Shown here: positions 1 through 12,164 of the stretch, in pieces | Numbering within the stretch: position 1 is the stretch's first letter | Layout: each line of letters begins with the position of its first letter | NCBI RefSeq assembly: GCF_020085105.1 | Contig: NC_058042.1 | Location: 15,082,501 to 15,146,500, forward strand | Direction: 5' to 3' | DNA: 64,000 nucleotides | From: Siniperca chuatsi | Lineage: Eukaryota > Chordata > Actinopteri > Centrarchiformes > Sinipercidae | The notes under the pieces: generated by a model | What the model was told of the DNA's origin: nothing | Seen by the model: only the letters and a program-made list of their open reading frames with translations | Databases searched by the model: none | Translations under genes and position numbers: made by a program

Positions 1-2154
1 ATACTAGGTTTCGGCCTAGTCTTGTGGCCATGTTTTCAGTTTTGATTTTTATATTATTTCAACCTTGTCGAGATGGAGCAATTATGACAAAGAAATGAAT
101 AAATTCCAGGTGACCCTCTAAATGAACTCTCTAAATACACATAAATCTACCAAGATTGTTGTTGCTGTTTTTCACATTATTTAAGTAAGTTAGAAATATA
201 GTTGGCGCCCAGACCCTACAGAGCTTTAAAAGTCAACAATAAAATCTTAAAATCAATTCTAAAACCTACAGCCAACCAGTGAAGAGAGGCAAGGATGGGA
301 GTAATCTGGTCTCATCTTTTGAAGGTGACTTAAAGCCTAGCAGCTGCATTTTGGACAAGTTGGAGGCGAGAGATGACATTGCAAGGCATTGTAAGGTGTG
401 ATGAAATAAAAACATGAATGATCTTTTCAAGGTCTGCTTGAGATAGAAATGACTTTATTTTTGAAATAGTCCTTAGCTGAAGAAAGCAGAGTTGAACAAC
501 TTTTGTGATTTGGTTTTCAAAAGATGAAGTTTAAATACAAAATTCAAGCCTAGGTTATGGGCAGAGAACTTCACGTTTGATGTGAAATTGGTGTAAAATT
601 ATCTAAAACAAGGACAAATGACATCAAGTTAATAATGTCATGACTGTTTATTGAATTGCTGATGCAATGCACTGCTCCTCATACATGATCGATGGATGGG
701 AGTAGATTTTTAATCAAGGGGGTCGAGTGTTTTAGAAGATCATAAAACCATCTGGTGCACAACCACCCCCTCATCTATACTCCTCTTCTGCTGCTAGAAA
801 AAATACAATGATCTCAAACAATCTCTCAAATAAAATTGTCATCTTATCTTGTCACGCATTAATAAACTGCTCAGTCTGGTTTCTTTTGATGTTTTGATTC
901 TATGCATGTGCCACAAAGGTCAAAGAGTAAACCGGATGCACTCGAAAAAAAAATTGCATGTTTAGCAATGGTGGAAAAAAGCAGTTTTACTGGGCTGACA
1001 GTGAAATGTTTTTTATGTTACAATTAAGAAACTAAACTACAACTAAATAAGGCAACCCATAGGCAGTTATAAAAAATAGATGGATAGATGGGTGGATGAA
1101 TGCATAGAGCTAAAGTAAGCAAAGTCCCTCCAACATTTATCTACTATATTCCTACTCTCATTAGCTCAAAGGTTACCACACATCTGGATATAAACTGATC
1201 AAACAACTCATGTAAACTTGGGTTATTAACTAAGTCGTGCAATTTTAAATTTCATAAATGCCTTACATTATTGAGTATTACCTCGATCTGGGTATTCACA
1301 GTAACTGAGTTACTTGTGTGCATGCAAGCCTACTGATTCTGGGCTCTGACTTCACACTAAATAAAGACAAACATGGCATGCAAGTGAATGCATGGGGTGA
1401 CTCCATGAAACACACACTGCAGGCACACGCTGGGTCAGCTTCCCTTCGTTAAAGTGGCTGTCAGAGGCGATACAGTAATCCTGTTTTAATGGCCGTGCCC
1501 CTTCCCCCACCATGAAGTGATGGCCCCAGACATACAGCCGCGCCTCTCTTAAGGGAGAAGTGTCAAAACCAAGTCACCACTATGTCCTTTGCAACACATT
1601 TAACAGCAGTATGAGCTAAGAGGAGAAAACCTATCCTTTCACCCTGTGTGACGACTCCTGATTCAGTCAGGTGTGCGTTACTACAGGCGACTGTGCATGC
1701 AAAGGTAAAAAGACGTTTGTTTCTATATATAGGATGCACTCCCCAGAAACCAGCTTGGACATTCATTACAATAAACCAGTGTTTGTTTTCTCACTGTAAA
1801 GTAATGCCAATCTGGAAGGATTATACCTCGTGCTTAATGTTATCTATGTGGATTACAGAAGAAGAAGAACTGAATGTGCCCATTGTTCGAGTAATGAGAG
1901 CCCATAATTAGACTGAACACTACTCTGCTGTGCAATGGTTTTTAAATTTTCCTTTTTTTATTAATAAGGCTCCTAACATCAATGAGCAAAAGGAACAGAC
2001 TTACCTTAATATGACCTATGACCTATAGTGTGATCAAAACACAGGACATCCTGTATACCAGCCTCTGTCATGTTGTCAAAAGCCAGATAAGGTTACAGGC
2101 ATTAATGTCAACCTCTTGTTCCCTGATATCAACCAACTAATTTACAAGAAGCAC
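1..2154. other. Non-coding stretch, no gene recognised
   Basis: This is AT-rich sequence with stops in all frames and no exon I recognise. Positions about 180-560 resemble a decayed interspersed repeat seen widely in fish, but I can point only to general familiarity and no open frame survives. The short open frames around 1563-1911 overlap on both strands and show no family motif. Confidence 0.4.
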
Positions 2155-2340
2155 AAAACCATTGATCAATTAATCAGTTAGTCGACTGACGGAAAATTAA
2201 TTAATTAAAATAATAACTTTTTGAGATACATGCATGACTAATCTTTTAAGAGATTTACAATGCAATAATACCAAACATTTTCTTTTTCCAGCTTCTCAAA
2301 TAAGGATTCTCTGCTTTTCTCTGTTTTTTTAATCATTGAA

Positions 2341-2690
2341 GGGGCTGCAACTAACGATTCTTTTCATTATTGATTAATCTGAGGATTATTTCTTGATAAA
2401 TAACACTAGTTTTTTGGTCTATAAAATGCCAGAAAATAGTGACCATCACCATGTACATCACAGGTTTCTAAAGCTCAAGGTGACGTCTTCAAACTTCTTG
2501 TTTTGTCTGACCAACAGTCCAAAATATTCAGTTACTATCACAAAAGACAAAGAAAAGCTGCAGATCTTTACATTGGAAAAGCTAGAACCAGAGAATGTTT
2601 AGCATTTTTGCTTAAAAGTGACTTAAATGATTAATCCTTGCAGATCTATTTTCTATCTACAAATTGATTACTCAGGTCTATATAATTGCA
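2341..2690 (+). mobile_element. Second hAT-like copy inserted in the first
   Basis: It starts with 'ggggctgcaactaacgatt', the terminal motif of the family, and runs through the usual internal landmarks ('ctataaaatgcc', 'tcaaggtgacgtc') before fading near 2650-2690. The 69-codon open frame inside is transposon sequence, not a gene. Confidence 0.55.
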
Positions 2691-2765
2691 AATTGTTGGT
2701 TGGACAAAGCAAACATTTTGAAGATGACACCTTGGATTCTGGTAACTTGTGATGGCTATTTTTTT

Positions 2766-2900
2766 AAGTATTTGGGGCATTTTATGCTTTATTAGATAGT
2801 CAACAGTAGAGAGATGACAGGAAATGAGGGGACATGGCCGGACCCCAACTGGAGACATTGTGGCTCATGGTCGGCACCTTAAACCCCACCAGGAAGACCG
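2766..2900 (-). mobile_element. SINE-like fragment, antisense
   Basis: Read on the minus strand, this piece contains 'catttcctgtcatctctc' and then an 'aataaagc...aaaatgcccc' tail. The same type of tail ('aaaggcaaaatgccc') ends the SINE at 60952-61105. It interrupts the hAT-like copy on both sides. The tRNA-like head is degenerate. Confidence 0.5.
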
Positions 2901-4061
2901 GTGATGGAGATTTTTGTCTGATATTTTATAAACCAAATTATTTATCGATTAGCTTATAATCAACAGTTTAACCGAGTTAAAATAATCCTTGGTTGCAGCC
3001 TTACAATGCAGTACAACGAATGAAAAAGAGAAACTGATGATAACAGATGTTTTCAAAAGCTAAAAAGTATACAACTATGAAGTAGAGAGCAGGTAAGTTT
3101 GGTGGTTCAGCTGGGTGCGTAGTGAAAAATGTATAGATGGGCAAATACTAATAGACATTGATATGAATTAAACTAGTGGAAACATTCATAGGAAAACACA
3201 CAGTAACATAAGCAGCCAATGTCTTTGCCACTTAGCATCACTCCTACACATTCTGAGCTAAATGCAGGCTAGCTACTGAATAAGTGATGAGAGTGGAGAC
3301 ATCAGTCGACATTTTTTTTACCACATCAGATCACAGAAATAGATCTAAGAACAGAGACCTGCTGGGAAAATACAAATCACCACATTTACACTTGGAAGCT
3401 TCAAATGAACGATCGCTAAAAGGGGAAGGAAAACACGGAGTGCGTGCAGGTGCAGTTGAAATAATTTCAAAGCGGACTGTATCGGACGGCGCTGAGCATT
3501 GTTTGATACTGTTGTTGTGAAAACACCTGCTCTGTAATGTCCGCTTCTCCGACCGCTGCATGTGAAACTCACCCTCGCCAGCGGATCACAACAAACAGTC
3601 CACCAAGCGAAACACAGATAAACACAGAGGGGCAGCACGCGCGCACAGAGCACCACGCACGGCTGCACAGAAAGCTACTGTACAAGCCTCTTCTTCCCTG
3701 GACAAATGCCTGCTGTGCGTGAAACAGTTGTTGAAGGCAAAGAGAGATGGAAGCAGCCGACTTCCGCCAGCAGCTGCTCAGCTTCAACTTCATACGAGAC
3801 ACAAGCGAAGGGGAAGAGGGGAGCAACAAGGCTAAGAGGCTAATTTTAAAGCTATTTTCTCCACATGAAAAGACACACTACCTTTGCCACTCTTTTCACG
3901 CAAGCACTAACACACGCTCCTCATTCTCACGCGCACCTCCTCCTTCTCTCTACTCACCACAGCTGTCTCTTAGTGGGGAGGCAGTCTTTGTTGGAGGCTG
4001 TCACTCCCATGGCCATCTGCATCACCGTGATATATTTCTGGTACTTCATTTTGTCCTTCTT

Positions 4062-4122
4062 TACTACTACCGCTACTGCTGCTACTACTACCGCTACTAC
4101 TTCCACTAATACTTCTACTTCT
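4062..4122. repeat. Imperfect ACT/GCT/ACC triplet repeat
   Basis: A run of CTA/CTG/CTT-type triplets (actactaccgctactgctgct...) sits inside the CpG-rich block. It would encode Thr/Ala runs in one frame, which inflates an otherwise unconvincing open frame. Confidence 0.75.
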
Positions 4123-4577
4123 AGGAATCCGCGCGCCACAAAAGCGGCACAGGTGAGTGTGCATTCAAATGTCTGTTATTGTCCCCTGGCACCCGCAGCA
4201 TCTTCAGTATCAAAAACGCCATTTCCACGTCTGGAGGACTGCTGACAGGGAGAATGTTCCCCGAGGAGCTCAACGGAAGGTACCACGCCGCCGCGACCCA
4301 TGTCTCTAATCTCATTAGAGCTCAGAATAGATTGGCTAATCCATTCAATTTTAGTCAGGACCGGGTCATTGTTGTGGTTCGCCCTAAAGCGGCCACTTTT
4401 TTCTCTCTATTGTCCTTTTTTTTTTACCCCGGTTTGTCTATATGGAGTACAAGAGTCAACAGAAAAAGACAGAGTCAGAGATAAGATGCAACGGCGGTGG
4501 CACCCAAACGTCTGCGAGGTAGGAAAGAGAGTGCGCGTGTGTCCAACGAGAGAGAGAGGGGGAGAGCTGGGGAGTGA

Positions 4578-4634
4578 CAGAGGAGGGGGGAGGAGGAGGA
4601 AGAGGAGAGGAGAGGAGAGGAGGAGGAAGAGATA
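4578..4634 (+). repeat. Polypurine (GGA/GAGAGG)n tract
   Basis: An almost pure purine tract of about 55 nt made of AGG, GAGG and AGAGG units lies at the right edge of the CpG-rich block. It is the kind of sequence that can form triplex DNA near promoters. This is a composition observation only. Confidence 0.75.
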
Positions 4635-4650
4635 GGCAGCGATGTAATGG

Positions 4651-5354
4651 CTTAAGAGGGGGGAACCTACTACTGCTGAGTAATATCTGACTGTTGTACA
4701 TTTGGAGGCAAATGCATCGTTTTGGATGTTTTGGGTGTCATTTGCTCATTGTTGGTCCACAAGGCACAATAAAAACATCAGGGTTTGGGTTATTAGCAAA
4801 CACTTAAAACTGGAGTTCAGGGGATGGAGTGAAGCAAAGCAGCACTGTGAAACCACATCAGTCTTTAATAGTCTTGGATGAGATGAACAACAACAATTCA
4901 ATACCAATTCTGAGGTTTTTACAAACTAAAGATGTCAACCCATGGAAGGCAAAATGTGCTAAAGGAAACTGAAGAACAGCAACAAAACAACATAGTACAC
5001 AGAATAAGTATTCTTATTTCTACTATTTTTATTCTTACTTGCTTTACTTGTGTGAATATCTCTTTATACTGTGTTTTCTTTTTTATTTTCCATTTATACT
5101 GTATATATTTCAGTGCTTGTAATTTGTAAAAACTGTAACATAGTAACATAGATGCACCTTTCTGTACAGTTCATTCACTGCTTGTAATCTGGAACGTTGT
5201 AACTAGTACCACATACTTTCACTAATGTGTTGCACCATCATTTGCACTTTGCACCTTTGTTTTAGTTTTTTCTATTTTATTTAATTTTAATCTGTATGTA
5301 TATTCTATCTTACTATATATATATATATATATTTGTACAATGTAGCTATTAGAG
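4651..5354. other. AT-rich spacer
   Basis: I see no exon. The stretch includes a short (TA)n run near 5313-5332. Confidence 0.5.
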
Positions 5355-5421
5355 CTAGATCTATGGAAGCATATACTGGACTATATTCAAATGATAATGT
5401 AAATTTGAAAACTAAAATGTA
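5355..5421 (+). repeat. Left terminal inverted repeat
   Basis: It pairs with 6776-6846 over about 65 bp with a few mismatches and a 2-nt gap near the outer end. Confidence 0.65.
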
Positions 5422-6508
5422 ATTCCACAATAGCATTATAATTTTCCACATATGTATGTGTTATTTGAGCAAAAATGAAAATGCAATAATCCAATTTTCA
5501 TTTTCACATACTTATATCGGTGTTTGATGACTATATTAAAATGAAAATGGTAATTCTAATTCAAATTTGAAAATGAAATATAAACAATAACCTGATTTGC
5601 CATTTATGCAAGCAATATTTAAGTCAAAATGAAAATGAAATTTTCTAACAATATGAAAATGAAAACGGCATTTGACATTTCATTTTCAAAGACTTAACCT
5701 GCTGTACTTTGGACAATATTCAAATGCAATAAGTGAAACAGCGCCCCCAATCTTTGCATTTATATTTACATGTCACCACACTCTTTTGGGGTCAACATGA
5801 AAATGAAAATGAAATCTGTCAGTGCTCTCATCAAGGCAGGTCTTCAGTTAGGACTCACTTGCTTAAGCATCTGCTGTTTTGCACATTTACATAGTCCGCT
5901 TATGGCAGAAAGGCAAGAAGGCAGCCGTGCCTCACTGACTACTGGATTACTGTACAAAAACACAACTTTATAACTGTATTCACTGAGTTTGGTGAAACTA
6001 GTGATATGGTGCACTGAATTTGATGAATTTACTGTTTATCAAACCACAAATGAGACAAGAATTAGGTTTGAAAAATGATAGATGCCGCAATGTTTCTAGG
6101 GCAGAGCCTCACAGATTACTGTATAAAAACACACAACTTTTATAACTTTATTCACTGATTTTGGTGAAACTGGATGACAATGATGATGATGATACTTTAT
6201 TGTCAGATTGAGGCTGAAATATTTCTTGCATCATAGCAGCTGCATTTGCAACATCACAGAGATCATATTTTATGAAGAAAATATTTTCTGGTTTTCCCTC
6301 TGATGTCCTCTGGCTGCTTTACGGAGTTTCCTGATGGACAGATAGCTTTACTTGTTGCTAAAGTAACCGCTAACTGCTGCTTAACTAGTTAGCTGTTCTA
6401 TTAGCTGACTCCGCCCGGACTGGGAGCGCAGAGCGGCTGCGTGATGTTGTTTACACCGTTAGCACAGGAGCTTTGGACTGCCAAGAGGAGGAGGTTTTCA
6501 GGGCCAAC

Positions 6509-6595
6509 ATGGAATACAGTACAGAGGTGATTTACAGCGGCTCCGGCCAGGACTCTGACGACAGAGACGGTAACGTTACCGAGGTGCTTTTCTAG
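6509..6595 (+). CDS. Short start-exon-like open frame inside the TIR element
   Basis: An ATG in good context (gccaacATGG) opens a 28-codon frame starting MEYSTEVIYSGSGQDSDDRD. It ends at TAG 6593-6595 if unspliced. A donor-like site (GACG|gtaacg) at 6569/6570 would make it a 61-nt first coding exon, after which no continuation is visible. The acidic, Ser/Gly-rich composition and GC-rich surroundings resemble a cellular first exon. I do not recognise the protein. It may be a captured gene fragment or the start of a transposon-encoded protein. Confidence 0.3.
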   Translation: MEYSTEVIYSGSGQDSDDRDGNVTEVLF

Positions 6596-6775
6596 TCAGG
6601 TTTTACTCCTGGCACCCCGGGCTGACCCCCCCGGCCCACTTAGACCTCCGGAGGTGGACATTGATTGATGCCTGACCTCTCTCTCACTCCTTTACTGCTT
6701 GACACCCCGCCTAATCCCACCGTATCTTCGTCGTCCTGGTTGGGGCTGCTGTAAGTCACCTCGGTACTGTATTGA

Positions 6776-6846
6776 ATTACATTTTCATTTTGAAGTTTAC
6801 ATTATCATTTGAATATAGTCCAGTGTACGCTTCCATATAGATCGAT
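6776..6846 (-). repeat. Right terminal inverted repeat
   Basis: This is the reverse-complement partner of 5355-5421. Similarity ends abruptly outside 'atcgat' at 6841-6846. Confidence 0.65.
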
Positions 6847-9586
6847 AAATTGGCTGGGCAGATACGTTTGAGGTCTTTTAGAAACAGAGTCCCCATTACA
6901 TAGTGTGTCCACCAGATAGCACTGACATGTTCATTTTTCAACTGAAAATTTCCTGAAAACTGAAAAAGTACTTATCTTGCTCACAATTATTAAAAAATAA
7001 AATGTAATGGACCCTAAAAATGTTTATGTTATATGTTTATTAAAAAAATCCCTATCTAACAATATGTAATTATACATTTGTTTAATTTCTCAAATATCTA
7101 TGTTGGTATGAACCTCAAAAATCTAGTATTGGTCGGGCCGTTATTTCACTATGTGGCACAAAAGTTTCCTTTGGGATAAAGTTTAATTTATTCTTATGTA
7201 AGAACAACAGGTTGTTTTCATCTCATATAACTACTGACCTTGTTGTCTCAATCTCCTTAAGTAGCCACACAGTCCTGCTCTGCAGGTTTATCTGAATGAG
7301 GAGGTGAGTCAACGTGATCTTATCGGCAGCTCAGTGAAACTGAGCCAAGCAAAGCAAATTAAGAAACCAGTCCGAAAGGACAAAAGTAAAAACAATCCAA
7401 TTCATTTAGCTTGTTTATTTTATTATGGTTAATAATAAATGCAAAGTATAAATACATAAGTTTGCTACAGTAATGCTTTCAATAATGAGATTGAACAATA
7501 TTCTGTATACGTCAGGAATTTTAAGTTGATTAAGTTATTTTATTGTTTTCAGGTCTCTGTGATAACGTGTTTTTTTTTTGTTTTTTTTACGTATGTTATC
7601 TCTTACTGCCAATCAAGAGAGTAATGCAAAGTCCATGTTACTTTTGCTCACCCTTTAGGGGCTTATAGTTCACAGAGTCTCTGAAGATGCTAATCAATTC
7701 AGTGATTGATTCAGTGTCAAATTTAAATGCCCAGTAAACATGAGTCTTTAGTGAGTCCTCAAGGACGAGGGGGACACCAGAGGATTTTGTGTGCACAAGA
7801 TCTCAATTACAGTCACTCCCTGTGTGCTGGTATGTTTATGTCTGCATGGTGTTTGTCAAAGAGGCAAAATAGTGTTTTCTTTAGGACTGTGGGGTGATTA
7901 GGAGGAGTATAATGTAACCATAAAGACTGTTCACAGACTCCTTCTGTATAAAGCCCTTGGACAGGACCATTGACCTTTAAACAAGTTGGCAGTGAAGCTG
8001 GAGAGCATCCCACATTTTTTATAATGAAACTGTATCATGAGGTGAGACAGCACTTCACTGTCACTGTATTTACATATTTGTTCAGACTAATAAACAGAAT
8101 GAAGGAAGGGAGAACTGCAGTGTATAAACCATAGTCCTCTTGAGATGGCACATGCACCGGAAAAAGTAAATCTAGATATAAACTCTATCAGGAATGAATA
8201 ACACCACAATAAAATTGCCAAGGAGAAAAGGCAGACAGCCAGTGCAAAGGCAGGTAACTCCTGTTGGATGGGGCAAGCTGGTGAGCAGCTGGTGGGGAAG
8301 GTCAGTGGGGAAACTGCTGTTATCAGCACTGCTTGATATTGGCAGCTATGAAAACAACAGAAAATTCACCCCAAAAAAAACTCAACACAACCCACCTCGC
8401 CTTTCCTCCGACTCCTCTGATGTTTGTTTACAGTTCTTGGAGTTGGAAAGAGGATTAAGTAAACACACACACACAGACACACCAGTGGCCTGAAGGAGAC
8501 TGAGGATGGTGAGGTCACCACAGCAGTGATATGGGCTTTAGCCAGAAGGACAGTGGAGACTGTGAATGACGCACACCATCAGCAGACTTCCAATATTCTC
8601 TTTAACCTCTGTTAATAAATATAATTTACTGCTACTTAGTGATGCTGACTCGCAAATGGAGTCCATCAGCCCAAGTACTCAAAATAGATTCTCTATGTCT
8701 CTACAATAACATACTATTATGAGCACATATGTTAAAGTGCTCAGTATGTAGCATGTGTGATGATTTTGTTGGCCTCAAACATAAGAATTGCTGTGTGGTT
8801 CATTTATTTGTCAATCAGACATTCACTCGATGGCCACAAGCTAATGTCTTCAGAGAGTCTTTAAACACATCTGCTTAATAAACTACAGCAGGAGTCTATT
8901 TCATCATCTTTATAGTCACAGACATAAACGGCTAACTTGCCCAAAACCCAGCTGTCACAGTTGTGATATTACTGTGGGTTAGGAAGAGATGAAGAAGAAC
9001 ACTGGATTGGTTTAAGAGTGAGATTTCCCTCTGGAGCAGCAACCATCCAAATGTGTTTCACCCCCCATAAATTACACTATCCCCTGGCCCCTGGCCACTA
9101 TTAATCACATGACCACAGCAGCCAGATTAAATCTGTAGCCTTGGACTGTTTTCCTGTCTCACTCACTCTCTGCCTCTCTGTCATGCATGTGGCATACAAA
9201 TAATCAACAAGCACACAGCGTGAGTAGACATCAGCTGAGCATATAGTAACACACATATGCAGATTACAACTATTGAGTGTGTCATCATAGAAATTAGTCA
9301 CTGTGTGGGCGGTGTGTGTCGTCATCATCATCCACCTGTTATCATATCATACCCATCCTGAACACTGTCTGTAGGCTACAGCTCCCGATCTCAGTGCAAC
9401 GTGGATGCTGTATGCATCCTGTAACTCAACACTCCACTGCAGAGTTTTATTTTCTCACTGCCAGACCTGCATCGCCACGGCAACACTGGCTCTGGGCTTG
9501 GCTACGGGGACCCTGGCACATGATATGCTTTCATATTAAAAGCAAAGTGATGTAAATTGAACAGGTATGAGAAAAACAGCCCTTTA
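6847..9586. other. Intergenic stretch
   Basis: I see no recognisable exon or RNA gene. Short chance open frames (for example 8087-8493 on both strands) carry no motif. Confidence 0.45.
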
Positions 9587-9594
9587 CTTTCATA

Positions 9595-9925
9595 TAGAGC
9601 TGAAACAATTAATTGGCAACTATTCTGATAATCAATTAATCGTTTAAGTCAATTTTCAAGCATAAATTCCAAACAATTTTTGGACGGTTCAAGCTTCTCA
9701 AATTTGAATATTTTCTGCTTTTCCTTGTCTTATATCATAGTTAACTGAAAATCTCTGGGTTTTGGTCTGCTAGTTAAAAAACAATTTAAAGACATCACCT
9801 TAGGAAATTATGATGGCATTTTTCCTGCATATCCTGTGTTTTATAGAACATACGATTAATTGATTAATCAAGAAAATAATTTCTAGATAAATTGATAATA
9901 AAAATTATTGTTCGTTGCAGCCCTA
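9595..9925 (-). mobile_element. hAT-like non-autonomous element, intact ends
   Basis: This is a 331-bp element bounded by TAGAGCTG at the left and CAGCCCTA at the right. An identical 8-bp flank, CTTTCATA, lies on both sides (9587-9594 and 9926-9933). Imperfect inverted ends with an 8-bp target duplication are the hallmark of hAT transposition. There is no coding capacity. It is the best preserved copy of the family in the window and serves as the local reference. Confidence 0.8.
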
Positions 9926-9933
9926 CTTTCATA

Positions 9934-12164
9934 TTATGTTCTTTGTTATGAATAACATGGAAAAAATATATGGGCACAAATATGATTATTAGTTTTAATG
10001 TAGGATTCTCAATTCAACTGAAATCACTTGATATGATTTGTCCCATACCATTAAATAGCTGTTCCTCACAGTGAAATCAAAACTATAACGTAATGAAAAA
10101 CATGGTGGTGCTTCTTTACATCAAGCTTGCCTTTAATTTAGACTAACTTGGAAGGCGCAGAATTATTACACACACATGGAAAGTGTTGCTAAAATGGGAC
10201 ACTGAAATAAATAATATATGCAGTGGCAGAATGTCACTATGGAGAACATCCTTTTTTAATTTAGATTGTAAATGGTGAGCTAAAATTAGATCTAAGATGG
10301 CAATGGGTCCATTTTCCAAACTGGTATAATGCTGTACTGTAATACGGAGGTTATTATAGCAGGTTATTTTAATTCATTATATTTGTTATATATATTATTT
10401 AACAGAGACAATACAGTTAAAACAGTTAAATAAAGAAAAGCAACAGATGTAATGTATGTAGGGGGTCTAGCCTAAGCTAATTTCCAGCGCATGTCCCTGG
10501 TTTATATGAAGGAGAGAAAATGTAAGGACAAATTGCTGATGCTAGAATTGCAAAAATGAAGTACAGGTCTGCACTGTAATGTACAGTGAAAGAGAGCAAT
10601 AACTAACAGCAGTGTCTGCATGACAAAAACCCACCTGTGATGTGTATGAGACTTGCCAGAGAGCAGTGATGTGATAAGAAGACACACATGGACTGCCAGA
10701 CATGGAGGCTGCAGAGGATGCATAAAGCATATGAATCCAACCAAGGGTAATGCAATATGTAAATGAAACAGTTTTTGAAGTGAATGTGTCTGCTGTTGTT
10801 TCCAAATTGCATGTGAAATGCAAGAGACACGACTCAGTGAAACCCCAAGCCCACACAGTTTTTCTCTCAGTCTACTTCTGAGGGTCTGCCTCTCAGGTCA
10901 AAGCTACAGAGAGGCGGCTAGAAACCTGGATAAAAACTGTTTTCAGTGGCAGCCATGTTAGCTCCAAAGTCCCTCCATCTGTTGCTAAGTTACAGGTGAA
11001 ACAGACTTTTTTTATTAGAATACTCAGCATGACAGTTTTAGGGTAGCGCATGGACATGGTGAGATGTTGGATGTTGAACGGAAGATAAACAGAGGGAGGA
11101 ACTGGGAATGAATGCCAGGAGCCCTGGATACAAAATGACTGCTGTTGCTGCTCGTCAGTGATTTATGGTTCAGCTTCAGGGGTGTTGGGGTTGTAGGGAA
11201 GGAAAACAAGGACAGTTCCACATGAAGAGGGATATACATGTAAACAGATATTCTGCCTGACAGTTGCAGAGAAAACTGAATTTTCATGGTAACTTTGTGT
11301 ATGAGTCCATATACCAGTATGTGTTTATACGCAGTAGACAGTATTACTTGACAGTAAAGTGAAGCTTTGTGCTCCTGTGCCTCCAGTCAGCAGTGTTTGA
11401 CACCGGCAGCTTCCTCCCCTCCTGCCCTTCCACTGTCACCTTTATTAACAGTCTGCCAGGTGGAGACTCTCTCTCCTAAGTGTCCCACTGTAGCTTCAGA
11501 TTTGCTGAGGTAAGTGATGAACAGAGGCACAAAGAGCCTGTGGGAGGGAGCAGCTCTCCCTTCTGTTATAAAGCACTGTTTACAGGTAACACACAGCAGC
11601 AATATACACTGCTTACCACACAACAATACAAAGCATCTAAGTAACTGGTGGTATGCTCTGTTGCTGACATCTGTAACTGTGATGATACAACGTGTCTGCT
11701 TTTTAGTCTACCATCCAAAGGTTGGACTTTTTTTTTCAAATGTTACACAGGAAATGAATGCCAATCACATGGTGACAAAACTTGCAGATTATAAGCTTAA
11801 TGCTTCAGACTTTTGTATAAAGAAATACCATATACTGTATTATGTAAACACACTTGATGTGACAACCAGTCATTACATGGTGTTACCAAATCCACCAAGA
11901 CAGAATTCTTTGGTTAACACTTTAAATGACTTCATTTCTTATAACATTTTGCATGTTTAGATGTTGAAACTGAAGGTTTAAAAAATGTGAGGACACAAAG
12001 AAAGGTAATAAAATTCACACCTAACACCCCACCCCTCTTTTGGAGATTGTTTAGCTAAATGAAGACAAATGGCCTTATTTTGATAGGTAGGCCCTCATGG
12101 ATTTATTACATGTCCTGGACTGCCAGACTGCTTTAAAAGTAGGGATACATAGTCTTGTCAATAT
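9934..12164. other. Intergenic stretch
   Basis: No gene is supported. A 148-codon frame at 11514-11960 is the longest here, but its composition (Asn, Ser, Thr, Leu) and lack of any motif suggest a chance frame. Confidence 0.4.

Larger units (their letters stand above)
2155..3003 (-). mobile_element. hAT-like non-autonomous element with nested insertions
   Basis: The pieces 2155-2338, about 2690-2765 and about 2905-3003 join into one degenerate copy of the short fish hAT-like family. Its internal sequence is rich in 'gattaatcg'-type motifs, and one end reads 'ggttgcagcct'. It is in the same orientation as the intact copy at 9595-9925. The copy is split twice, by a second copy of the same family in the opposite orientation (about 2341-2690) and by a SINE-like piece (about 2766-2900). 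The match was made by eye against the 9595 copy. Confidence 0.6.
3284..4650. promoter_or_regulatory. CpG-rich block, candidate orphan promoter
   Basis: This is the most GC- and CpG-rich stretch in the left half of the window, for example the CGCGCG near 4130 and CCGCCGCGACC near 4290. It stands out sharply from the AT-rich flanks. It holds donor-like sites on the plus strand (CACAG|gtgagt at 4152/4153 and GCGAG|gtagga near 4519). A pyrimidine run with 'ttctag' ends at 4124, so 4125-4152 could be a tiny non-coding exon. Several short open frames overlap here on both strands, and none matches a protein I know. It could be the 5' end of a gene lying to the left of the window (minus strand) or a plus-strand transcript. 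I cannot choose between them. Confidence 0.4.
5355..6846. mobile_element. 1.5-kb element with ~65-bp terminal inverted repeats
   Basis: The sequence 5355-5421 is the near-perfect reverse complement of 6776-6846. A shared core of about 40 bases around 'actggactatattcaaatg' is identical, followed by a slightly diverged inner part. The left interior is packed with 'gaaaatgaaaatg' motifs. A ~75-bp segment is directly repeated (5922-6000 and 6100-6171). The right third (6380-6760) is GC-rich and gene-like. No transposase is visible and target duplications are not obvious, so this is either a non-autonomous DNA transposon or a fold-back element carrying unrelated DNA. Confidence 0.6.

Noticed and set aside
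3747..4245. Open frames of 120 and 126 codons in the CpG-rich block
   Set aside because: They overlap each other in different frames, are inflated by a triplet repeat and show no family motif.
11514..11960. 148-codon open frame in the intergenic region
   Set aside because: There is no motif, no splice-site pattern and chance-like composition.
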